Of a stretch of DNA of 5,318 nucleotides, positions 1 to 5,318 are shown in pieces. The position numbers and the translations under genes were made by a program. The DNA comes from Cyclobacteriaceae bacterium (lineage in GTDB: Bacteria; Bacteroidota; Bacteroidia; Cytophagales; Cyclobacteriaceae): assembly GCA_028289505.1 (NCBI GenBank), contig JANQPK010000053.1, positions 1 through 5,318 on the forward strand, read 5' to 3'. The notes below the pieces were generated by a model. It was not told where the DNA came from, did no database searches, and was given only the letters and a program-made list of their open reading frames with translations. Within the stretch, counting starts at the first letter, position 1, and the number at the start of each line of letters is the position of its first letter.

Positions 1-1913
1 TTAATTCCATCTTTGGTAATAGCTAAAGCATACCACTTTTGATTACCCAAGAAATAGGTGATTACCGCCTGTTGCGGTTGCAGCATTTGCCTGACATCAA
101 CCAATTTCTTGGTGTCCACTTGATACTTTAGTTGATAGTATCTTGGATAAACTTGAGCAATATGCTCTGCCAAAGTATCATAACTCCGATTCAACAAGAA
201 AAGCTCATCCCGTACAGAATCAACAGCAATGGAGGTATTAGTTAATTGAGTTTCTGCAAAGCTGATTTTACGCTTAACTGTTTTTTCCAGTAACAGCACA
301 CTGTCGGGGATTCCCTGAAGGTTACTGAGCTTATTGCTTTGTAAGGTTTCAGATAATAGGGTAGCCTTGCTTTTTTCCATGTAGTCAAACATACTACTTA
401 GATAATCTTCATTTCCAGTTTGCTTAAAGAGCTTGAAACAGGTACCTATAGCTTGTTCAAAAGTAATGATAGCTTCTTGTTGGAGTAAAAGCTTGGAATC
501 GTCCAAGATGAATCCCTTTCTAATCTCGTCAATGAAATCAATGGCCCTTTGCAGCGTATTAAATGCCAGTTCTAGGTCCTTAAGATCACCGGTGGTTTGA
601 TGTCTTGCATCCAATATCTTAGCTTCCTGACGCACCAGATCCAGTAATACCTGCTGATCCAAATAATCATCAGGTGAGTTTTCTTGCCCAGTTTCAATAG
701 CTGTTTTCAGCAAAGCCGCATAGCCCTGCTCGATGGCAAGCATAGCTTTATCGTACATCTCTTGTTGCTGATAAACTGAGGCCATTTGCTGATAGGTGGA
801 TCCGGTAAAAGGATGGTTGGGGCCAAAGTTCCGGTTCAATAGGTCCAAGGTCTGATTCAGGTATTCGATAGATCGCTCATAGGCATCTTGCTTAGCCAGG
901 GTTTTGGCCATTGCGCGATAGGAGTGATTGAGACCCGGAAAATCACTACCAAAATGTTTGTAAAAAAGATCGATTGATTGCTGATAATAGGAAATGGCCT
1001 GGTGGTAATTGCCCTGCTCCGCCTCAATATTGCCAAGACCATAATGTGAGGTGGCAAGTAGTTGGTAAAGATCATGGGTCCGACTATGGTCAATAGTTTT
1101 GTGATAGTAGGTCTCCGCCAGTTCATTCTTTTGAAGATTGACGTAAGAAATGGCCATATTGTAATAATTGTAAGCCAACAGCGCAAAATCATCTCCGTAA
1201 AGTTTTAGGTCAATCTCCATTGACCTAATGTAGTAATCCAGGGCCTTTTCAGATTCACCGCGCTTATCATATAAAATACCCATGTTAACATATAAACTGG
1301 AAACCCTACGGTGATCTTCCCCATGATGCTCAAGGTAAATGGGCAACGCCTTTTGGTATGCGTCCATGGCATCTTCATACTCTCCATAATTCATATGTGC
1401 GGTTCCCGAGTTGTAATAATTTACCCCTGTTTCAATATGATCTGATCCCAAAAACTCCAGTTTAATGTCTAAGGATCTATTGGTATTGATCAGCGCCTGA
1501 TAGTAATTTCCAGTAGCGGCATACAGGGAGCCTAGTCCTAAACAAGGTCCTGCAATTTGCAAGTTATCGGTGGGATAAATGGATTCGTAAGTCTCTAGTG
1601 ATTTCTTATAATGATTTTCTGCCAGTTGGTACTTTCTTCCTCGATGAGCACTGAAGCCGCACCTGAGTTCTGCATAGGCATAGCGTTCAAGTTGGTCTGC
1701 AGCCAGGTATTGCTGGGCAGCACTCAGTAGGTACACGTAGGCGCTGTCGAAATTTTTATCAACCCGATGGTAGTCAAGCCCCTTATTGAGGTCCTTAAAT
1801 GCCCTTAGTGTATCGGCTGATTGCGCAGTAATTGTAGGCAAAGGATATAACCACCATCCGGCGCATAAAAAAACTACTAGAAAAAAACGGGATCGGCGGT
1901 AATATGAGCCCAA
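1..1913 (-). CDS. Exported TPR-CHAT domain protein, C-terminus cut off by the window edge
   Basis: This reading frame stays open from about 1964 to the left edge and gives 637 residues without the C-terminus. Residues 1-30 look like a signal peptide: basic Arg6-Arg7-Ser8-Arg9, a hydrophobic core FFLVVFLCAGWW, and a likely cut at TITA|QSAD. Residues of about 40-405 form a run of TPR helices of the kinesin-light-chain-like (TPR_12) kind, with recurrent G-x-D/N-H turns such as GEDH and GPNH and AxxYYxxS/A helices. Residues of about 405-615 are a charged helical linker. The last 20 or so residues (QQAVITYFLGNQKWYALAIT, then KDG) match the typical opening strands of a CHAT domain, a caspase-like fold. 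The catalytic His and Cys would lie beyond the edge, so protease activity cannot be judged. No ATG exists in frame before the signal peptide; TTG at 1913 is chosen because GGAG precedes it and it gives a good basic n-region. TTG at 1949 or a homopolymer error are alternatives. The gene is divergent from the sigma factor gene. TPR-CHAT identity is fairly sure; its role is unknown. Confidence 0.85.
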   Translation of the reverse strand, partial: MGSYYRRSRFFLVVFLCAGWWLYPLPTITAQSADTLRAFKDLNKGLDYHRVDKNFDSAYVYLLSAAQQYLAADQLERYAYAELRCGFSAHRGRKYQLAENHYKKSLETYESIYPTDNLQIAGPCLGLGSLYAATGNYYQALINTNRSLDIKLEFLGSDHIETGVNYYNSGTAHMNYGEYEDAMDAYQKALPIYLEHHGEDHRRVSSLYVNMGILYDKRGESEKALDYYIRSMEIDLKLYGDDFALLAYNYYNMAISYVNLQKNELAETYYHKTIDHSRTHDLYQLLATSHYGLGNIEAEQGNYHQAISYYQQSIDLFYKHFGSDFPGLNHSYRAMAKTLAKQDAYERSIEYLNQTLDLLNRNFGPNHPFTGSTYQQMASVYQQQEMYDKAMLAIEQGYAALLKTAIETGQENSPDDYLDQQVLLDLVRQEAKILDARHQTTGDLKDLELAFNTLQRAIDFIDEIRKGFILDDSKLLLQQEAIITFEQAIGTCFKLFKQTGNEDYLSSMFDYMEKSKATLLSETLQSNKLSNLQGIPDSVLLLEKTVKRKISFAETQLTNTSIAVDSVRDELFLLNRSYDTLAEHIAQVYPRYYQLKYQVDTKKLVDVRQMLQPQQAVITYFLGNQKWYALAITKDGI

Positions 1914-1917
1914 GCGG

Positions 1918-1921
1918 CTCC
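1918..1921 (-). promoter_or_regulatory. Possible ribosome binding site for a TTG start
   Basis: On the minus strand GGAG lies four bases before the TTG at 1913-1911. Shine-Dalgarno sites are weak or absent in most Bacteroidota genes and this spacing is rather short, so it is modest support only. It matters because the frame has no ATG upstream of the signal peptide. The same bases overlap an ATG (1923-1921) that opens a different, short frame ending in TAA near 1797. Confidence 0.3.
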
Positions 1922-2002
1922 ATAAACTAGTAAGATAAAATGATGGCAAAGGCGTAATGGAGTACTAATATTGGTTCAGAATAGAATTTAAGGTGTTTAG
2001 CT

Positions 2003-2010
2003 CAAAAATA
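2003..2010 (-). promoter_or_regulatory. Candidate -7 promoter element for the TPR-CHAT gene
   Basis: Read on the minus strand this is TATTTTTG, an exact fit to TAnnTTTG used by the primary sigma factor of Bacteroidota. It would give a leader of about 80-90 bases before the TTG at 1913. The expected upstream TTTG is missing, and in AT-rich DNA an 8-mer like this occurs by chance, so this is weak. Confidence 0.25.
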
Positions 2011-2044
2011 TACTAAATTCCCACTTTAAATTTTGTGAATAAAA

Positions 2045-2620
2045 ATGAACCCGGAAACAAGTCAAAAGCGCTCAACTGAGCTCCTAAGTAAAATTCGTGA
2101 AGGGGACCGGAAATATTTACGGCAGCTATATGAGGAACATCGGGAAGCGTTTTGGGTTTGGATCAGAAAAACCTACAACTGTGATGAAGACATGGCAGCG
2201 GAGGTTTATCAACAGGCTTTTACCACCTTATATTATAATGTAAAAGAAGGTAAATTGACCAATCTGACCAGCAGCTTGAAGACTTATATATTCGCGATTG
2301 GCAGAAATCTGATTAGGGACCATTTCAAGATTACCACCAGAAGACAAGAAATTATGGAAGTAGCGGTAGATACCAGCAATATTGATAACAGCATCATTGA
2401 TCGCTATGAGCAGTCGGAAATGAAGGATACCGTGAAAACGCTTTTGTTGAAGATAGGGGAGCCCTGTAAAACCGTATTGGAATTGTTTTATTTGAAAGGC
2501 TACGCCTTGGACGCAATCGCCATTGAAATGAACTATAAGAGTGAGAATATCGCATCCAAAAGAAAATTCATTTGTTTGAAGCAGATGAGGAAACTTTTAA
2601 AGCAAGACAGTTTAAACTGA
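2045..2620 (+). CDS. ECF-type RNA polymerase sigma factor
   Basis: A 191-residue sigma-70 family protein of the usual ECF length, expected to bind core RNA polymerase in the cytoplasm and direct it to a small regulon. Region 2 covers about residues 23-95: the LYEEHREAFWVWI helix, the acidic DEDMAAEVYQQAF segment that corresponds to the usual D-A-E-D-x-x-Q-E-x-F, and LKTYIFAIGRNLIRDHF, the counterpart of WLxxIARNxxxDxxR that contacts the -10 region. A linker of about 30 residues follows. Region 4 covers about 128-186, with EPCKTVLELFYLKGYALDAI leading into the helix-turn-helix and a basic recognition helix (SENIASKRKF). No region 1.1 or 3 is present. The ATG at 2045 is the only reasonable start: an in-frame TGA sits at 2036-2038 and an A-rich leader precedes it. 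The membrane TPR gene begins 14 bp after the stop, as usual for a sigma and its anti-sigma. The ECF call is firm; its subgroup and targets cannot be told from the sequence. Confidence 0.93.
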   Translation: MNPETSQKRSTELLSKIREGDRKYLRQLYEEHREAFWVWIRKTYNCDEDMAAEVYQQAFTTLYYNVKEGKLTNLTSSLKTYIFAIGRNLIRDHFKITTRRQEIMEVAVDTSNIDNSIIDRYEQSEMKDTVKTLLLKIGEPCKTVLELFYLKGYALDAIAIEMNYKSENIASKRKFICLKQMRKLLKQDSLN

Positions 2621-2634
2621 GAAAACGCAGTGGC

Positions 2635-3369
2635 ATGACAAATAATCTTGATCAACAGATAGAGGATTATCTCAATCAAAAGCTCTCGACATCCGAAATG
2701 CTAAGCTTTGAGAAAAAGCTGATAGAAGATCCCGAATTAGCTGCCATGGTGAAAGACCTGAAAGCCATTGAGCAGGGGCTAAATGCAGTGGGCATGGATG
2801 ATTTCACCAAAGATTTAAAGCAATGGGAGCAGGAACTTAAAGCCCAAAGCCAACCTTCCAGTTGGCAACGGTACTTGGCGGTGGCCGCGGTTGTTACTCT
2901 GGTAATTGTTCCGGCAATATACTTTTTCACTTCCCAAAAGCCCACTTCAGAAGAATTGTTTCTGTCGTATTACCAGCCATACCAGGAAATGATCACTTCC
3001 AGGGGCCACTCTAATGATAGTCTGGCAATACTGCTGGCAGATGGTATGGAAGCCTACAGCCGTGGAGCATACCAAGTTTGTTCTGAACTGCTGGAGTCCT
3101 ATATGCAAAAACGTCCGGATGATCATCGGGTAGCACTATATCTGGGAATTGCCCAGCTGGAGATCAATCAGCAGGCATTGGCAGAGTCTAATTTTCAAAG
3201 GGCTCAGCAGGATTCAAATTTTAAACAACAGGCTCAATGGTATCAGGCATTGAGTTACTTAAAGTTTGAGGACAGTGAAAAAGCAAGAGATATGCTCAAT
3301 TCAATCATTGCCTCTAAAAACCACTATCGCAGAACACAGGCACAAAGATTGCTTGACCAACTTCAATAG
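2635..3369 (+). CDS. Membrane TPR protein with anti-sigma-like N-terminus (putative anti-sigma factor)
   Basis: A 244-residue protein using the ATG at 2635. An earlier in-frame ATG at 2572 would overlap the sigma gene by 49 bases and add a poorly folded basic stretch, so 2635 is preferred. Residues 1-79 should be cytoplasmic and helical: IEDYLNQKLSTSEMLSFEKK, then LIEDPELAAMVKDLKAIEQG. This 'short helix, EDPEL, long helix' pattern is common in Bacteroidota anti-sigma and sigma-linked proteins. There is no His or Cys in this part, so no zinc-binding HxxxCxxC motif. Residues of about 80-98 (YLAVAAVVTLVIVPAIYFF) form one transmembrane helix. Residues 106-125 hold a conserved-looking LFLSYYQPYQEMITSRG segment, and residues of about 132-229 form roughly three TPR units, placed in the periplasm by this topology. 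No FecR or DUF4974 domain is present. The position right behind the sigma gene supports a role in holding or modulating it; that role is inferred. A plain TPR membrane protein of unknown function is the alternative. Confidence 0.85.
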   Translation: MTNNLDQQIEDYLNQKLSTSEMLSFEKKLIEDPELAAMVKDLKAIEQGLNAVGMDDFTKDLKQWEQELKAQSQPSSWQRYLAVAAVVTLVIVPAIYFFTSQKPTSEELFLSYYQPYQEMITSRGHSNDSLAILLADGMEAYSRGAYQVCSELLESYMQKRPDDHRVALYLGIAQLEINQQALAESNFQRAQQDSNFKQQAQWYQALSYLKFEDSEKARDMLNSIIASKNHYRRTQAQRLLDQLQ

Positions 3370-3390
3370 TACCCTCAATCCAGAACAATT

Positions 3391-3427
3391 TAAAGGGTTC
3401 ACTCGTTATAGTCGATGTTAACCTTTA
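3391..3427 (+). other. Weak inverted repeat ahead of the receptor gene
   Basis: TAAAGGGTT (3391-3399) can pair with AACCTTTA (3420-3427) over eight base pairs with one bulged G and a 20-base loop. It ends three bases before the receptor ATG. It is AT-rich, has no following T-run and is not a convincing terminator, so read-through from the upstream genes into the receptor is likely. It could affect translation of the receptor or be chance. Confidence 0.2.
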
Positions 3428-3430
3428 TAC

Positions 3431-5318
3431 ATGAGCTTCACTAATCGGATTTTTTGCATATTTCTATGCCAGTTTATATGCCTTCTCCAAACAATCGCCC
3501 AAGATAAAGTAACGCTTTCCGGATATCTGTTTGACGCCGCCAATGGTGAAACTTTAATTGGTGCTACTGTTTATATCCCTGCACTGGAATCCGGAGCAGT
3601 GACCAACGTTTATGGCTTCTACAGCATCACATTGACCCCTGGCAACTATCAGGTAGAATATCGCTATATCGGCTACCAATCGATTACTAGAGATTTGGAT
3701 ATGTCTGCCAGCCAAAGGGTGGATGTTGAGTTATCTGGTGAGAGCCAGCTACTGGAGGAGATTGTAATCACCGACACTGAGGAAGACGCCAATGTTACCG
3801 GGGTGCAAATGGGTACCAATAGCCTTACATTGAGTACCATATCTAGTTTGCCACCGTTCTTTGGTGAGGTCGATGTGCTGAAAAGTATCCAATTCCTTCC
3901 AGGAGTAAGCACAGTGGGCGAGGGTGCCAGCGGCTTTAATGTTAGGGGTGGTGGTGTTGGTCAGAACTTAATCCTGCTGGATGAGGCACCGGTATATAAT
4001 TCTTCTCATTTGCTGGGCTTTTTCTCGGTCTTTAATCCCGATGCAGTTAAGGACGTACAATTAATAAAAAGTGGAATCCCGGCGAAATATGGTGGAAGGC
4101 TTTCATCTATTTTGGACATCAGAATGAAGGAAGGCAACAACAAGGAGTTTGCAGTGAATGGAGGTATTGGTTCAATATTTAGCCGGCTGGCCATAGAAGG
4201 CCCCCTTGCAAAAGATAAGGCCTCGTTTATAATAGCTGCAAGACGCTCCTATGCAGATGCAGTGGCTAAGTTATTTACGGATGTGCTGGACGACGGTGGA
4301 GCGTTGAATTTTTATGATTTGACCCTGAAAACCAACTATAACATCAACAAACGCAACCGGATTTACCTCTCTGGTTACATCGGCAGAGATAATTTTAAGT
4401 TTGATGAAGCTCAGGGATTTAACTGGGGAAATAGTACTGCCACTCTAAGGTGGAACCACATTTTCAATCAGCGATTATTTTCAAACTTCACTCTTTTGTT
4501 CAGCGACTATGACTATGAGCTGGCTTTTGGAGAGGATGATTTGGACAAATTCGATTGGAATTCCAGAATCAGGACCATCAACTTCAAGCCTGAGTTTAGC
4601 TATTTTATCAATCCCGAAAACGAACTCTCATTCGGAGGAGAGTTTATCAACTATGATTTTGAACCAGCCAACGCGGTTGGTGTCAGTAATGGAGAGATTT
4701 CGGACGTCAGTGTCCAAAAACGAAATGGCGCTGAATGGGCAGTCTATGTCAGCAATGAACAGAAACTGGGTAATAAATGGCTGGCTCAATATGGAATCAG
4801 GTATTCTCACTTTATGTTGATGGGTCCAGGTAATTATTACGAGTTTGATAACCCCGAGCCCGGTGTTCGCAGAAGTGTGGTCAATACTTTTGAGGCAGAT
4901 GATGGTGAAGTGATTGACCAGTATGGAAACTTTGAGCCCAGAATCTCATTGCGTTATCAAATATCTCCGGCAGCGAGCATCAAAGCCAGCTATAATCGCA
5001 CTGCTCAGTACATTCACCTGGTCTCCAATACCACAGCCTCTAACCCTTTGGATATCTGGACCCCTTCTACCAACAATATTGAACCACAGCTGGCAGACCA
5101 ATGGAGCGTGGGTTACTTCAAGAACTTCGGCTCGAATAATGACTTCGAAACTTCCCTGGAATTATATTACCGCAAGGCCCAAAACCAGATTGACTACATA
5201 GACGGTGCGGATCTATTGATCAATGAATTTATAGAAGGTGACCTGTTGAGCGGTGACGGGCGTGCATACGGTATGGAGCTTTATGTAAAGAAAAACAAAG
5301 GTCTGATCAACGGTTGGA
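3431..5318 (+). CDS. TonB-dependent outer-membrane receptor, C-terminus cut off by the window edge
   Basis: The first 629 codons of an outer-membrane receptor that imports an unknown ligand using TonB energy; about 100-250 residues of the barrel are probably missing. Residues 1-23 are a signal peptide with a likely cut at TIA|QDK. Residues 27-113 are a carboxypeptidase-regulatory-like beta-sandwich (VTLSGYLFDAANGETLIGA, NVYGFYSITLTPGNYQVEY, YIGY). LEEIVIT at about 108-114 is a plausible TonB-box-like strand. The plug covers about 133-235: DVLKSIQFLPGVSTVGEGAS, FNVRGGG, LILLDEAPVYNSSH, FNPDAVKDVQLIKSGIPAKY, GGRLSSILDIRMKEG. Barrel strands follow, with alternating aromatic patterns such as RIYLSGYIGRDNF and ASIKASYNRT. 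The ATG at 3431 is set by an in-frame TAA at 3419-3421. It starts 61 bp after the membrane TPR gene. No secretin/TonB N-terminal (STN) signalling domain is present, so it is not an obvious FecA-type signalling receptor. No SusD partner is visible. Family is firm; substrate unknown. Confidence 0.93.
   Translation, partial: MSFTNRIFCIFLCQFICLLQTIAQDKVTLSGYLFDAANGETLIGATVYIPALESGAVTNVYGFYSITLTPGNYQVEYRYIGYQSITRDLDMSASQRVDVELSGESQLLEEIVITDTEEDANVTGVQMGTNSLTLSTISSLPPFFGEVDVLKSIQFLPGVSTVGEGASGFNVRGGGVGQNLILLDEAPVYNSSHLLGFFSVFNPDAVKDVQLIKSGIPAKYGGRLSSILDIRMKEGNNKEFAVNGGIGSIFSRLAIEGPLAKDKASFIIAARRSYADAVAKLFTDVLDDGGALNFYDLTLKTNYNINKRNRIYLSGYIGRDNFKFDEAQGFNWGNSTATLRWNHIFNQRLFSNFTLLFSDYDYELAFGEDDLDKFDWNSRIRTINFKPEFSYFINPENELSFGGEFINYDFEPANAVGVSNGEISDVSVQKRNGAEWAVYVSNEQKLGNKWLAQYGIRYSHFMLMGPGNYYEFDNPEPGVRRSVVNTFEADDGEVIDQYGNFEPRISLRYQISPAASIKASYNRTAQYIHLVSNTTASNPLDIWTPSTNNIEPQLADQWSVGYFKNFGSNNDFETSLELYYRKAQNQIDYIDGADLLINEFIEGDLLSGDGRAYGMELYVKKNKGLINGW

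Larger units (their letters stand above)
1914..2044. promoter_or_regulatory. Divergent intergenic region between the TPR-CHAT and sigma factor genes
   Basis: This AT-rich 131-bp gap separates two divergent starts and must hold the promoters for both directions unless they are leaderless or inside genes. On the minus strand TATTTTTG (2003-2010 on the plus strand) fits the Bacteroidota -7 consensus TAnnTTTG, but only a poor -33 match (TTTA, plus-strand 2027-2030, spacing about 16) lies behind it. On the plus strand TAAATTTTG at 2027-2035 is one base too long for the consensus, would place the transcript start almost at the ATG, and has no TTTG at the right distance. ECF-dependent self-regulation from this gap is plausible but no clear motif is seen. 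Confidence 0.4.

Noticed and set aside
857..1387. Open frames on the minus strand inside the TPR-CHAT gene (857-1192 and 1205-1387)
   Set aside because: They overlap the TPR-CHAT frame, which is open for 1.9 kb and encodes clear TPR repeats, and their translations have no domain-like features. They are out-of-frame shadows.
2045..2620. Redox sensing by cysteines 46, 141 and 177 of the sigma factor
   Set aside because: The cysteines are scattered, do not form a CxxC or other known metal or disulfide motif, and nothing else in the window supports redox control.
2572..2634. Longer N-terminus of the membrane TPR protein starting at ATG 2572
   Set aside because: It would overlap the end of the sigma gene by 49 bases, and the extra residues merely reflect another frame of the sigma C-terminus. 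ATG 2635 begins the recognisable helical domain.
2676..2945. Minus-strand open frame of 89 codons opposite the membrane TPR gene
   Set aside because: Antisense shadow of a well-supported gene; no start context or domain signal of its own.
1..3369. A type III-E CRISPR (Craspase) locus, suggested by TPR-CHAT plus ECF sigma
   Set aside because: No repeats, Cas genes or Csx30-like protein are visible, and the TPR-CHAT protein carries a signal peptide, unlike cytoplasmic Csx29. Only the analogy is kept.
3391..3427. Terminator between the membrane TPR gene and the receptor gene
   Set aside because: The inverted repeat is AT-rich, bulged, has a 20-base loop and no T-run after it, so it does not look like an intrinsic terminator.
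3673..5201. Open frames on both strands inside the receptor gene (for example 3673-3912 and 4006-4194 minus, 4509-4820 and 4914-5201 plus)
   Set aside because: The receptor frame is continuous through all of them with recognisable plug and barrel motifs, and their predicted proteins are low-complexity and Ser/Thr-rich with no known features.

Overview
The window looks like a piece of a Bacteroidota chromosome (Cytophagales- or Flavobacteriia-like; the finer placement is a guess). The reasons are moderate-to-low GC, signal peptides ending in the typical ...A|Q pattern, A-rich leaders instead of strong Shine-Dalgarno sites, an outer-membrane TonB-dependent receptor with an N-terminal carboxypeptidase-regulatory-like domain, and an ECF sigma factor followed by a membrane protein with an anti-sigma-like N-terminus. 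No RNA genes, insertion sequences, CRISPR arrays or phage genes were seen.

Layout. Positions 1-1913 (minus strand) hold the N-terminal 637 residues of a large exported TPR protein. It runs off the left edge just as a CHAT (caspase-like) domain begins. A 131-bp divergent intergenic region (1914-2044) follows. On the plus strand come an ECF sigma factor (2045-2620), a single-pass membrane protein with a short anti-sigma-like cytoplasmic part and periplasmic TPRs (2635-3369), and a TonB-dependent receptor (3431 onward) that runs off the right edge after 629 codons.

How the genes may work together. The sigma gene and the membrane TPR gene are 14 bp apart and almost certainly form one transcription unit. 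The natural reading is a sigma factor held by its membrane partner. The receptor begins 61 bp later with no convincing terminator between, so it may be co-transcribed or be a target, but it lacks visible features of a FecA-type signalling receptor. The most interesting possibility is that the divergently encoded, exported TPR-CHAT protein works on the same side of the inner membrane as the TPR part of the anti-sigma-like protein. That would make a protease/sensor, membrane anti-sigma and ECF sigma module. This is inference: the catalytic part of the CHAT domain lies outside the window.
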